Positions 14,201 to 25,600 of a stretch of DNA of 64,000 nt are shown in pieces (positions within the stretch are counted from its first letter, which is position 1; every line of letters begins with the position of its first letter). The stretch covers positions 717,928-781,927 of the forward strand of contig WBMV01008225.1 of the NCBI GenBank assembly GCA_013396655.1, written 5' to 3'. The notes beneath the pieces are model-generated. The model was not told where the DNA came from. It ran no database searches and saw nothing but the letters and a program-made list of their open reading frames with translations. The translations under genes and the position numbers were made by a program. Source of the stretch: Campylorhamphus procurvoides. Its lineage: Eukaryota; Chordata; Aves; Passeriformes; Dendrocolaptidae.

Positions 14201-15094
14201 ATGCATTTCAGTGTTTCATTCATTTTTAAAAGTCCCAAGACTTCCATGACCTTCACTGAGAGACTTCCTCACAGACTAACACATCTTGCTCTCCAGGAGG
14301 TTCTTTATAAGCTTTCAAAATTTTCTGACTAAATTCCCTAGGTCCCAATTAATAGTCTCTTTTTCATACTGAATATCCCTTTCTGCTCCTGGTGTGCATA
14401 GTCTTTCTGTACTGACATATATTTGAACCTTTTTCTTGCCATTTCTAGGCGTCCTCCTCTTTTAATTTTAACTCTCAGAGCGTTCATGGTGCTCCGTGCG
14501 TGTCTTCCATTTCTCCCTTATTTTCCTTAACAGCCTGATCAGAACTGAATACTGTATTCTTGTTACAGTAATATTTATACTGTGCAGGGAGGAGCCCATA
14601 TGGCTTCATTCAGCAAAGGGACTTATACACACATGCACACACACACACACACACAAATGGAACGGTAGTATTTTTGGCAGCCATATTTCTTTGTCAACTC
14701 CTGTGCAGTTTTCTGTTTGTGTGTTGCTGCTTCCACTTGGTACTATGTTTCCAGGTTTTCTTTGGCAAATGGTCCATTTTGCAGCTTTGCCTGATGGTTT
14801 TATCTTGCTCTACAGCCCTACCTCTCAAGCACCCGAAGCTTGTCTCCAATGTCTGGACTTTTTGGTTCCATCTGGGCACCTCAGAGTGATGTTTATGAAA
14901 GCTGCTGCCCCGTCAGTGCCACGACTCAACATTCAACCCACGTGGAGAACCAGGCAGTTATGTGTAAGCAAGAATACTATCCGAGGTTTAACCCTTTCCG
15001 TGCCTACATGAACTTGGACATATGGACTACAGCAGCCAATCGAAATGCAAATTTCCCTCTTTCGAGGGACTCGGGTTATTGTGGAAATGTGTGA
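2144..15094 (+). CDS. TMEM131L: TMEM131L 3' part: ten exons joined (overview)
   Basis: Coding segments are 2144-2295, 3592-3716, 5198-5355, 6217-6402, 7431-7509, 8541-8626, 9950-10070, 12277-12365, 13198-13340 and 14816-15094. Every junction keeps phase, and the chain encodes the last 472 residues before a TGA stop. The identity rests on the C-terminal tail, which I recognise as that of TMEM131L (KIAA0922), and on the position just upstream of TLR2, as in other amniotes. The family is a large single-pass membrane protein with luminal PapD-like domains. Human TMEM131L is about 1600 aa and has been linked to restraint of thymocyte proliferation and Wnt signalling. Only the cytoplasmic tail lies here: Lys/Arg-rich, then Ser-rich, then an aromatic- and Asn-rich end. 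The 5' part lies outside the window. Apart from a CR1 piece (10.7-11.3 kb) and a CA repeat (14.6 kb), the introns hold nothing I can name. Confidence 0.9.
3592..3716 (+). CDS. TMEM131L: TMEM131L exon, Lys/Arg-rich
   Basis: The acceptor CTTTAG ends at 3591 and the donor GTATGT starts at 3717. It enters in phase 0 and leaves with two bases of a codon. The product begins [16 protein letters not shown] and continues through a basic stretch ([12 protein letters not shown]), consistent with a cytosolic low-complexity tail. The open frame runs on past the donor, but composition and phase favour the donor given. Confidence 0.85.
5198..5355 (+). CDS. TMEM131L: TMEM131L exon, [13 protein letters not shown] segment
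   Basis: The acceptor GTATTAG ends at 5197. One base completes the Arg codon begun at 3715-3716. The product reads [18 protein letters not shown], then a Gly/Asn/Lys-containing stretch ending SIQGET, with one base left over. The donor is GTATGC at 5356. Another AG at 5209-5210 is rejected because it would break phase. Confidence 0.88.
6217..6402 (+). CDS. TMEM131L: TMEM131L exon, Ser-rich segment
   Basis: A strong pyrimidine tract precedes CTTTAG, which ends at 6216. Two bases complete a Glu codon, and the exon then reads [16 protein letters not shown] Ser/Gly-rich stretch follows ([29 protein letters not shown]), then [12 protein letters not shown]. The donor is GTAAGT at 6403. The run of Ser and acidic residues suggests a phosphorylated, disordered cytosolic region; that is inference. 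Confidence 0.92.
7431..7509 (+). CDS. TMEM131L: TMEM131L small exon
   Basis: A 79-bp exon lies between TTTTCTTTAG (ends 7430) and GTAAAA (starts 7510). It reads [17 protein letters not shown] followed by LSHNICNT, with two bases carried into the next exon. It is too short to stand out alone, but its phase links the exons at 6217 and 8541 exactly and the sequence has the same Asn/Ser-rich character. Confidence 0.85.
8541..8626 (+). CDS. TMEM131L: TMEM131L exon with NAGNAG acceptor
   Basis: Two AGs lie in tandem (CAGCAG, 8538-8543), so the exon can begin at 8541 or 8544. Both keep frame and differ by one residue (Ser-Arg-Asp or Arg-Asp). It then reads [19 protein letters not shown] and ends DPDKNK. 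The donor GTGAGT is at 8627 and one base is carried over. Confidence 0.88.
9950..10070 (+). CDS. TMEM131L: TMEM131L exon followed by a GC donor
   Basis: The acceptor CATTTTTAG ends at 9949. The exon completes a Gly codon and reads [18 protein letters not shown], then on to QETPSVHN with two bases of the next codon. The junction is CAG followed by GCAAGT at 10071-10076, a GC-AG type donor with otherwise perfect consensus. No GT nearby would keep the phase needed by the next exon. Confidence 0.87.
10690..11338 (+). mobile_element. CR1 LINE 3' end in TMEM131L intron
   Basis: A 5'-truncated CR1 retrotransposon lies in sense orientation within the 10071-12276 intron. A translation at 10725-10905 gives the C-terminal part of CR1 ORF2 ([20 protein letters not shown], then a [14 protein letters not shown] motif). 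It is interrupted by stops, after which [18 protein letters not shown] reads in another frame. The end carries the CR1-type tail (GATTCTGTGA, 11327-11336). It is an inactive copy. Confidence 0.9.
12277..12365 (+). CDS. TMEM131L: TMEM131L exon, [17 protein letters not shown] segment
   Basis: The acceptor GGGACAG ends at 12276 and the donor GTAAGA starts at 12366. The product reads [17 protein letters not shown], then [13 protein letters not shown], with one base carried over. It is rich in aromatic residues and Asn, like the rest of the tail end. Confidence 0.92.
13198..13340 (+). CDS. TMEM131L: TMEM131L penultimate exon
   Basis: The acceptor ACTGCAG ends at 13197 and the donor GTGAGT starts at 13341. 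It completes a Glu codon and reads [19 protein letters not shown], then a Pro/Trp-rich stretch ([17 protein letters not shown]) ending in YVNST. It leaves phase 0. Confidence 0.94.
14617..14656 (+). repeat. (CA)n microsatellite
   Basis: Alternating ACAC sequence with a TG interruption lies in the last TMEM131L intron, about 160 bp upstream of the final exon. It is probably length-polymorphic. Confidence 0.85.
14816..15094 (+). CDS. TMEM131L: TMEM131L last coding exon with stop
   Basis: The acceptor CTCTACAG ends at 14815. The 93-codon exon begins [18 protein letters not shown] and closes with [11 protein letters not shown] and, after a short gap, [10 protein letters not shown] and TGA. I recognise this end as the conserved C-terminus of TMEM131L, and it anchors the whole gene call. 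The conserved end suggests a binding site; in the related TMEM131 the cytoplasmic tail contacts the TRAPP trafficking subunit TRAPPC8. That transfer of function is inference. Confidence 0.97.
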   Translation, partial: PYLSSTRSLSPMSGLFGSIWAPQSDVYESCCPVSATTQHSTHVENQAVMCKQEYYPRFNPFRAYMNLDIWTTAANRNANFPLSRDSGYCGNV

Positions 15095-15117
15095 AAGAAA
15101 TTTGATTTAAAAATGTG

Positions 15118-15214
15118 AATAAAGATGCTTGCAATTTTGATTACTAGAGTAAGCTGGTTGCTGAATAGATTACAATGTTGGTGAATATTTTGGCACTTTT
15201 ATATTGAAAATAAA
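15118..15214 (+). promoter_or_regulatory. TMEM131L: TMEM131L polyadenylation signals
   Basis: AATAAA occurs at 15118-15123, only 23 bases past the stop, and again at 15209-15214, followed by a T-rich stretch. Either gives a very short 3' UTR. The second has the better downstream context. A longer isoform cannot be excluded. Confidence 0.6.
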
Positions 15215-16019
15215 TTTTTTTTACTGAAGTCTGAGCATTCAGTGCATTTTAAAAAGCACAGTATATTCAGGACACTGTTATTGTCAGGTGAAGGCTATAA
15301 ATTTAACATTCAAATCCTTTTCATGGATAAGGACACTTTCAGTTCTTAAAAACATCCATGAACCTGTACTGCACATGTTTCTTCTGAAGTTTGCATTCTG
15401 TGGTAAAACTAGCATTTTTAGGTAGAAACTTACAACCATAAGTAATCATATCTGTACCAAACAGTAGCACTGAGGACCTACCTGTTCATGCAGATCAGAG
15501 AATTTCCAAATGGTGCCACTTCTAGTGCTGACATAGTTGTTTGTGGGTGTAAATTTCTGGCAGTAGAAAAACGGCTGAATTGTGGCTTGTTTATCTGGCT
15601 TCAAAATGCAAGCTGTCAGTTGGATGATGTTACGCTTGTGCAGTGTGGGTGAGTGGGCATTTCTTCCAGGAACTTTTCTTGTGACTCCTGGCATTTTGTG
15701 TTTATATTTTTAGCCTTCATGTTGCAATAGCATTTTCAGTGCATTTAATTGCACTTGTTTAAAATGCCAAATCTTGAACTGAAACAAATGTTACTTTGAG
15801 AGCAGAGTTCACACTACTCTCCAAAACAGAATGGCAGTGTGTTGTCTCATGTTAGGAGACTGAATCTCTGTAGTGGGAAAGGCAACTGAGGAAGTGCTGC
15901 CACCCATGCCAGGTCTAAATCTATCGTGCGAGCTGTCTCTGCTTACCCTTCCTGTAGGGCCTTTTCTTCTGGCATGGCAGAGTGTGTCTGGGTGTCAAAA
16001 GGAGGGGAAGGCATCCCTT

Positions 16020-16390
16020 AGATTCAGAGATGTCCTTGGCATGAGGGGGCTTGTTAAGCCTGAAGAGAGAGTGAAGGTGGATCCAGTAGTAGCCTTGTAT
16101 AGCTGCTTAAAGGTGAGCCACAGAGATGTCAGAATTAAATCCTCTGTTGTGGCTGCAGGTGTTAGGGCAAGTGGCAGTGGTCCCAGGTTGCCATGTGGGA
16201 GGTTCAGGTTGGACATGAGGAATAATGAATTCTCCTTGAAGGATGGTACAGGAGAACAGGTTGCCCCAACAGGTGAATGGATCTCTGCTTGATGTTCATG
16301 ACATGGCTGAATGAAGCTGCATGTGACCTGCTGTGGTCCATGGCAGTCCTGCTCCTCATGGGAGGTCAGACTGGAGACCACCAGGGTCCA
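16020..16390 (+). mobile_element. Degraded CR1 LINE 3' fragment
   Basis: The stretch around 16180-16270 resembles the CR1 3' region (GGTTCAGGTTGGACATGAGG, then AGGAGAACAGGTTGCCC), and 16330-16385 resembles the tail (CCATGGCAGTCCTGC, AGACTGGAGACCACC). The frame is broken and similarity is low outside these patches, so this is an old insertion with uncertain ends, about 0.9 kb downstream of TMEM131L. Confidence 0.6.
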
Positions 16391-19300
16391 GTCAGCATTT
16401 TGAGGATTCTGTGAGCTTGAACAAGTTCCTTACTTTTTGCTGTTTAATTGTTTTCCTATTGCCCTTTGCACACAGAGTGGCTGGAAGACAAAAGCTCTGT
16501 TTTGACAGTAAGGGATTGAAGCTTTTGCATTTCTTTTTATTCAAAGGCAGAACAGAAAAGGCACTGCAAAATTGCTGAGAGCTTGCATGCAAGGCTACTC
16601 GGTAATCTGGCCCTGCCAGTCTTACCACATTGCTGAGCTATTGGACCAACCAGCTCCTGTAACTTGATGATTTCATCCAGAAATGCTATCTGAGGGCTTA
16701 AAATGTTTCAGGAGAAGAAGTGCATTTCTGCAAGAAGTTTGTTTCAGTAAATCAGCAGTTCCTGCAAAGAAGGCTTTGTTGAAAGATACCCTGCCAGCTA
16801 CATTTCTGTGCGTGTTTGAGTTAGCTCAGGAGGTAGGGACTGGTTGGGCTACTCGAAAGCTGCTGCATTTACCTGCTCTAATTGCTCATGTAGAAGGTGC
16901 TCCTAAGCCTTCCTTTGGTTCTGATGTCAGAAAAATGGGATCATCACTGAATGCTTCTCCAGACTGTGGTGTTTTAATTGCTTGATCAGGAACTAGTGCC
17001 CGGAGTCTTCAACTGCTTTCCATGGTGTGTCATGCTGGGCAGGAATCTCTTTGACTCTGGAGTTTAATCGTAATTGCTTGTGATTCTGAAGGAAAGTTCA
17101 CATGTTCATATGAACTTTGATGCTCCTGAAATCGGTACTAAACCATGAGAAGTAGTTATAACAACTGACATGCTTTCTGTGCACCTCTTGCCTATGGCAG
17201 GAGACTTCAGGAGGAATATAGTGGGAGTATAAACACAATAAATACAGATTTAAAAAAAAAAGCGATCTTTTGGTTTGAAATGCAATTAAGTTCTTTATTC
17301 CCTGGATAATGTGCTTGCTGTATAGCATGCTCATTGGATTTTGGATGTACAAAGGTACAGGACAGAGGAGAGAACATGGAAAGCTGTACTTACTTGGCTT
17401 ACTCAGTTTATTCTGTTAATTCTGTTAGATGTTTCAAGGTGATCCTTAGTTTCTGTGCACTGAAGTGAAGCTTTTCCTTAAGTTCCAGTCTAAGGAAGTG
17501 CATTTCCTGTACATGGAACAAACTGTAACAACAACAAAACCTCACTGAGTTGTGATAGGCACTAAGTCCCTGTTGTAAGTAAAGTGTATGTTTCAGACAA
17601 AATAGATCACTGGAAACAAGAGAAGAAAACTATGCAATAAACCAAGTGAACACTGCAGAGTTCACAGAGAGCAAAACCCGATAGAAATGGAGATCTCTGA
17701 AAAAATTAAGGTTGTTAAAAGTGCCAACAAAAGACAAGGGAAATGAGCCGGAAAGAGCTTGAGAATTACTGCTAAGAAAGGAAACAATCATTCCCTTTAA
17801 TCAAACCAGAACAGATCAAGAAGCAATTCCCCTGGGAGCTGTGTAGTATTAGGCAAAGTATTTCATATAACTTTTCATAACAATAACTAAAGAATGTAGC
17901 ATGCTCATTAAGGTTACCGGGAATAATTGCTGCCATCAGGAGACATCTGTACCTTAATTAGCAATCCATTTGAAGGCAAGTGGATTTGGGCTCAGTTAAA
18001 AATCATTCCTCCTACAGTGAAGGGGAAGATGAAATAAATAATTCCACTACAAATTTCTTTGTACCAAAATGATTATAATTCTGCTGGAGTGAAACTGGAG
18101 AGGTTGCTCTAAAGACCATCTCATTGTCAGGAGCAAAGTAATTTCTAATTTCTTACCTTGTTCCCGGAGTCCTTTATAGCAGCATTGGGACCTTCACTGA
18201 TCTCTTTGAAACTGGTACCATTTTTTATTAGAGACTTCAAGAAAAGTTCTTGGGTAACCAAAGAAATGCTTACAATTGCAAAGAGAAGACCAAAAATACC
18301 AGTATAAAAGAGGAATAGCTTGCACAGCTAGTAGGGCTGGTGATGGAGGGAGGAAAAAAACCCATGGGTGCACTTCTAAGTGTTGAGTGTTGATTTCTAT
18401 CACAATGTGAAAGTTATGTAGTCTTAGGACATGGACTGTTTTCCCAAGAACACAATTGGAAAGAAGTGACAGCTGCCCCTGCTTCCCACTCCCCGTGGGT
18501 TTATGGCTTCTTCTATGTGTATTGGGAACCGGGGATACTGTCCTTAATTTTCAGAGTATAGTGGCCAAGCCTGCCTTGTTGGTCCTGTATTTCCGTTACG
18601 GAGCCAGAGAATATTCCTGGCATGTTTCATGAAAGTTTGTAAGTACTACGAGAGATGGCATTTGGACAAAGCCAGCATTTGCAGTAGGATTGTTCACCTG
18701 CCCTAACCTTGTCAGGCTGCAGCAAGCCCCTCTCAGCACTATGCTGTAGTGCTACGGGAGGGGGAGCATCCATCGCAACTTCCCTGTAGGAGAGGGCAGT
18801 GCTCTGCTGGGATTCTGTTTCTTGGTAAGTGGAGCTGGTATGGTGTTGAGCTTGCATCTGCAGAGAGAGATTTGGACCGCCCAGCAGCCTGGCTGCTACC
18901 AGTCTGTCCTGGGAGCCCAGTTTGAACTCCTTGGGAGCAACAGACTGGCTGGACTGAGCTGCAAATATTGCCTGTGAGGTTAAAAGCACGTGGGGGATTC
19001 TGCATGTCCCCAAAGGCAGGCTCAACACCGCTGATGCTCTTTCAAGTTTCTCATGGGCACGTTGGCAATTGGCGAATCTGTCCTGCAGGTCCTGCAGCTG
19101 GACCTGGGCGTGCAGGACTGCTCAGCCACTTGAAGGAGCAATGACCAGCAAGCAGATTTCATTCTGCGCTGGCAGAAACGAGCTTGAAAGCTCTCAGGGC
19201 AGCTGAGAGATCTGATTGCCAGGGGGTAAATGAGTTCATTGGAGAGAGCTGTTAACTATCTTGATCTGAAAAGAGCGGAAGAGGAGGAGGCAAAGAAGGT

Positions 19301-22300
19301 TTTCACCACCTGCACTGGTGCTGGCAGTGCCTGCGACTTCATCACCCAGCTGATCTCTGCCTCGGAAGAAGCCTCAGTGACGCCTGGGAAGTCGTGGCCT
19401 TCACAGCACCAGATTCCTGCAGAGCCATCACTGTCATCCTGCCAGGTGAGCTCCTGGCTGACCTTTACAGTGGTAGGTGGGGCATTGCTTTCCAGCGTTT
19501 GTTTTCTTCCCTTTTACTCTCAGGAAACGCCCATTATTTATTTTTCTTAGTCAGCGAGTCACCTCCATCTACTTTTGTGCTTTCCATGTACTTGCTTTGC
19601 TTTCAGCAATTTGTGGAAAAGGTGCAGAGAGGCATCTCTGTCACCATGGATGTGTTTTATTTCTACCTTTGCCCCATCCTATTCTTCAGTCTGTCTGACC
19701 ATTTCTGTGGGGAAAACCGTGTCCTCTTCTGCAACACCCTTGGGTGGGCTGAAGGCTCGCCATCTCCCCAGGACTGCTGTGCTGATGCAGCCCTACTCTA
19801 TCCCAGCGGCAATGCAACTACTGCCCTGCCTTTCTGACAGGCAGGAGGCTCGCAGAGGTCAGTGTCCCAGCTGGAGAAGGACGTCCAGCGTGTTGGTTGG
19901 AGCAGTTGCCCACTCCTGCATTGGAGGAGGCTCTGCTGGGCAAGACAGGGAGCTCTGCTCTGTCTCATCATGGGCAAGTGACAGAGCAGAGCAAGGGGAG
20001 GATTTGTAGTCCCAGTGCTACAAGGTGGTGTTGGAACTGAGGTCCTGGGGGCTCACGCCCATCTCTGCAGCTCGTCACTAATGCAAGGACATAAGCAGTC
20101 CACCTATGCTGAAAGCTCAGTGCTGCTGCTGCCCCTTCTTTCTCTAGAGTGGGTTTCCCTGCAAAATCTCTCTGTGCCTGCTTGACAGAAATGTGCTGCT
20201 CACCTGTTTAATGACCTCTGCTGTATTTCATTTCTTGCTGCTTTCTTCAGCAAGAGCATCAGCACAACCCCTCAAACCTCTTCTACCCCTGGGTTTACTC
20301 TGAAGGGGTTTTCCCCTGGATGTGTGTGGGAGCTCTCTGGGCTGTTTGAGGGTTTAGCAGCCTTGTTCAGAGGTGGTGGAGGTTTGTTTTTTCCACATAG
20401 GCCCCTTACACCTCTTTGCAGTTTTTGTTGCTTGGAGGCTGCCAGCAACCTGCATGAGCAGGGACCACGCTGGCCTGGAATGTGAGGCCTCCCCAGTGTA
20501 TGAACCAGTGCCAGATGAACTTCTCTAGATGTTGTGGACTAACTTCTCATCTAGTATAAACTAGTTATTTAATCACTGTCAACTAAACTACCAGCAGCCA
20601 GGCTTGGCTTGCAACTGCGTGCATATGTACACATCTCTTGGAGGGACAACTTCACCTCCATGAGTGACCAAAAGGACTCCATCAGCTTCAGTAAACTCGT
20701 CTCCTGTGCAGTGATTTTGAGAAAGTGACAGACCATACCCCTGGCCATCCCTGCCATGCTCTGGGTTATGGCTGCTGTGGGCTGACAGGCTGTACCAGAC
20801 CTTTTCTCCAACAACGCTGGCAGAACATTTGCTAGGAGTCATTTGGTTTTAATTTTGACTGGATGTACAATTTGTGAAGGGAAGCTAATGCTTTCACACG
20901 TCTTCGTTAGCACAGATGTGGGGAAGCCTATGCCCAGACCTGCTCCAGCTCTCAGGGACAGTGACATGGATGGTGGGCTGCCTTTGCTGGGCTGGGTGTC
21001 AGCAGGTGCTGTAGTGCAGGGCTGTCTCAAAACTAAAAATAGCCTTTTCATGCAATGCTGACGTGCTGCAGCAGTGCACTTGGCCATCAACGCCTTACAA
21101 GAACCTGCTATGATTGCTGGTTCTGATTTAGGGAGAAAAATGTTTCACTTCACTCTCCCAACACAGCCTTGTTAAATGAAAGGTGTGATTTGCAGTGTGG
21201 TGTAGGAAATGCTGAAGAGTGCAAACCAGATAATGAAGATAATAAGGGAACCCTGCAGAAACTTCAGAAAGCGCTGTACCCTTCCCACCACTCTCCTCAG
21301 ACCTGAGAGATGGTGGAGCTTGTTGCTTTCATACTGTCTGTGTTCGTATGAGAAAGGCAGTGTTTCAGCGGTGTTCCTCCACTGCTTGCAAGTAGGCTGG
21401 CTCATTCTGCCTCCAGCCTGTGTCATGATGGCACACCTACAGCAGAGGAAAGGGGTGCATGGTGCTTGTCAGGGAATGGAAAAAGACCTCATTGCTGCCC
21501 TGTTTTCAAATCGGTGTGGAAAGCCCTTGCTCTTCCTCAACTCCCACCATGCTTTTCAGCCATGCAACCCACAGTTTGTGGTGTAAATGGTTTGTGGAGC
21601 TCAGTGGCAGTTTCATATTGATCTGCTCCTTCCAGAGCTGCCTGCAGGTCAATCAGTCCCTCTGTGGACAAGCAAGCAGTTGTTAACTAGAGGACATGCC
21701 AGCCCTACTTCTGTTGGTAAAAGCCTCCACTTAATGACACCTTGTATTCCTCCTTTACTTACTAGGTTTCAATAAGGCACCTTCCACTCCCTCCTGTTGG
21801 TTAAGGACATGAGGTATGCACCATGTGTGTCTTCGGGCTCCCATTATTAGCACTGAGTTCAGCTCATTCGTTTGCCAAATAACTTTGAGTACTGAGTTTC
21901 AATTTTTCCCATCTGTATGTCCTTGGCATGTACTACTGCTCCCTGCAGGACTTTCCAGGGCTGCGAGAAATCAGACCATAGGTACCTTCTGCTTAATCAA
22001 AGCCCAGCTGTCCAATTTTCCCACACTGTCTCTGTGGTGAGCACGGATGTGGCTGAGCAATTTTCTCCTGACACTTTGCTATCACTTTCACCACTGCTAC
22101 ATCACAGCAAGCCCAGCTCCTCTCTCTCTCTCCTGGCTTGCAGGGCTTGCATATGCTTTCAGCTGTAGCTTTGAAGATCATGGCTAGGAGTGGCTTGGCC
22201 TGAGCCATCTGTGGCTTACAGGGTGGCATGGTCCTGATGTTAAGCAAAAGCCTGGGACACAAAGACCTGGTGGAAATGCCTAGGGGTGGACAGCCTTCAG

Positions 22301-22535
22301 GGGCTGAGCTCACTGTGACACAAGTTTTTCCTGTCTGTAACTATTTCTGCCTTCTGAGTGAAGTTCACAGGCAAGATTGAGTTTCTCTTGCAATAGCTGA
22401 ACTTCATGACCTAGTTTGATACCCTACGGCAATGTGCAACTTTTGGAAGCCCTCAATTCACAGTATTCTTAAGGGGAGATATCTTTGTGCATTTTCTAGA
22501 TGGCCTGTACATTCACTAGTTGGTGGAGGGTTTGC

Positions 22536-22645
22536 TAAGTTTTGGTTTGGTTTTGCTTGGGGATTTTTTTGTGTATGTGGGGTTTTTTTTGTTTGTTTAG
22601 GTTTTTTTTGTTGTTGTTGTTTCAGCTTGGTTTGTTTTTTTTTAA
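22536..22645 (+). repeat. T/G-rich low-complexity tract
   Basis: The stretch is almost entirely T and G, with T runs of 7-9 and GTT triplets. Adjacent open frames translate to Phe/Cys/Gly-rich nonsense. It is low-complexity DNA, not coding. Confidence 0.8.
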
Positions 22646-25600
22646 GTAAGGAACCTTTCTGTTCATTGAAAGATTTTTAATAATTTATCAGTTAAAGATA
22701 AATTACAATTAGTTTTACAGTTAGCTGAGGACCAAGTAATGGCTTATGCAAATGCTTTAGAATTCTTAAGTGAAATATAAAGGATTTGTTAACTCTTTTT
22801 TTATTAGTTTCCTTAGTAAAATTTAAGCCTGGGAGCATCTTCCAGAACAGCTTACATGATTGAAGCTCAGTAAGAAGGTTTGATTTTGGTTGCAGATCAT
22901 CGCGTACCATTTCCTGTGATAGGGAAACCTGAAATCTATCCAAGACAGTATTATTCTTTCTGAAGAGGTGATTTGAGGGATGAGCTGAAGGCTCATTCTG
23001 TCCATTCTCCTTGTTTCCTCTTGTCAAGGTAGTCCTTTGGCATTGGACCTGTGAGCCTGCCAAGCAGAAGTTCAGCTGCCTTGGCCAAAGCCTCTGGTAT
23101 TTCATATAGAGAGAGTTTGTTAGAGAAGTCCTCAAGAAACTGATATGGAGCCCTATAAATAAAAATAGAAAACAGATGGCACCATTTTCAAATGGTTAAG
23201 TGGTTTTTAACTAGTCCAGTAACTAATGTTCTCATATACCTACAAAAACATTACAGTTTTATCTTTGCAAAGATCAAAAGAACAACTTTGAAGGACTTGC
23301 CAGGCACACACAGCCATGTGTTTTAATAGATGACAGAGGTAATGTATCCTTACAGTAATGGGACTGATTTGCTGATTTCAAATTCCCCCCTGTATTCCTG
23401 CAGTGAATAATGCCTAGTGACTGCTCTGGTTGTTGGTTTTTTTATTTTATTGCTACTACTGTGGACACAGTGTTGCCTCAAATATACTGCAGATATTAAG
23501 AGAAGTCTGCAAGTCTGAGAGCGAGCCTGATAAAGAAGTATTTAATGAGAGGAAGGAGTGGGAAGCCTCTGGAGCTGCCCGGATCTCCTCAAGTGACTGA
23601 GTATGCCAGTGTCCACCACTGTTTAGACCAATCTGCTTACTTGTGAGTATCTCTTTTAACTTCCAGAAAAATACAGGGAGAAGACACGCCATGGCATGCC
23701 TGACACAGATTTGCACAAGCAGGCTCTGCACTGCAACATGGTCTCTCAGACAGGTTGTGCATGTGATGTCTAAGATGACCGAACCCATGGGAACCACAAT
23801 GCTGCCTAGCAGCAGGTGGTAATGTGTGACAGCTGCTGCAAACTCCAAAAACTAGCCTCAGCTGTACCATTTATTCTGAAAACTGTTTTCCATTTGTACC
23901 ATTTATTCTGAGGGCAGAAGAGGCTGTTTTTCGCAAGCTGGAATAAACCTTTCAAAGTCTACACTGTTTTAGAATTACAACTAACACTTGCTCTTGTGCA
24001 AGATGCTAACTTTGATGAATTTGCCTGCACAACAGCTGCTTCTGCTTTCCACAAACACTGAACACTGGTTAACAGTCTGTCTCTCTTCACTGCCTTGTTG
24101 CTCTACTCTGGAAGTCAAAGCCGAAGCTAATGGAGGGCAATGCTGCTGTGTGTGCCATGACTCTTGGTCCCTTTTACCTTACTGAAACTTGGCTTCCCAG
24201 GATACAGGTTTCTGTTTTGTTTCCCTGGTTTGTGTGTTACATGAATGGTTGTTTTTAGGAAGTCTAACCTTTTACTTAGCTTGAGTGAAAAGCATATTTT
24301 TGGCAGTGGCGAGGAAATATAAGCACAGTTAGGAAATCTCTGGATCCGGTAATGGTACACTTCCTCTGCATTCCCCATCAAAACAGCCTGGAGCTGAGTT
24401 TCTAGAAGCCCTATGTATGAAGCTGAATGTCAATGTCACCACCAAAAATTGTGCAAAAAATCTGTGGCAGGAATTTTTTCCTTGAATTTCATTTTACTTA
24501 TTAGACCTTAATGTATCTCCTACAACAAAGACAGGTGTAAAGAATGTTGCCTTTCTTTTGGTAGGTAGATGGTATGGTAGAGATCAACAACATCAGTGAC
24601 ATTTGTTAATGTGCTTTAAAAATTAGAAAACACAGTCCTACCGCAGTGATAACTGAGAGAGAGAGGACCAAAATTTGGGATCCTGCTGCCCCTTTGAACA
24701 TGGGAGTGTTTAGCATTTAGTTCTTGGGTGTCCCATGTTTAATTGACACTGATATCCGAAGGCCCTAAGGTTTGGATACCACAATTCCTGTGGGACCTCT
24801 CTGTCTGCTTCTGAGTGTGCTCAGGATGACTCAGTGCAGCTGCTACCAACCATCTCTGACAGTGTCCTGTGGTTAAGCCCTTGCTTCTATCTACTCTGCC
24901 CACCTTTTCTGCAAGGCTTAATCAAGTTCCTAATTACCTGGCTCCTTCAGAAAGCTTACCCAGAAGAAGCACCTAATTTTGTTTTGTATCTCATCTGGAG
25001 GAGCATTTACAGAGTTTTAGGGAGACCCTGGGTTCAAAAGAATTCAAAAATGCTATGAAACTGGAGCAGTCATGGTCTATCTGCCCTAGAATTCTGCATG
25101 TGTTCTGGTTATTGTAGCAAAAAGAGCAATGGTGCCAGCTTGTCTCAGTGATTTCCCCCTGCCACAGCCCTCTTGGACAGAAGGTTATGGCTTTCAGGCG
25201 CATGGCAAAGCCAGTGTCTGTATGCAGGAGCAGTCTTGTCCTGCTGTCTGCCAAATGTGCAGGGCAGATTAGATGTATGTGACAGTAGGGACCCAGTTCT
25301 CAGCTGCTTTCACACTGGTGGGGACAGGGAGCTGGGGGATCCTGTTGCCTCTCATCTGCCCCATCTTCTGGCTTTCCACTCTGGAGGAGAGGGAATGGAA
25401 CAAGGAGGGGTGGGTGCAAGCCCTGCTCCAGACAGATGGCCCTGCAGACTTCGCTGTCTGATTTCTCCTTTGAAATGCACTAGGGGTTCATCTAAATGCA
25501 GAGTAAATACAACACTTAAGGTATGGCTTTATCTACAAAGTTGTTTTCTTGCACACCAGAGGTTATAGGAAAAAGCATGGATTGGAGGGGAAGAAAAACC

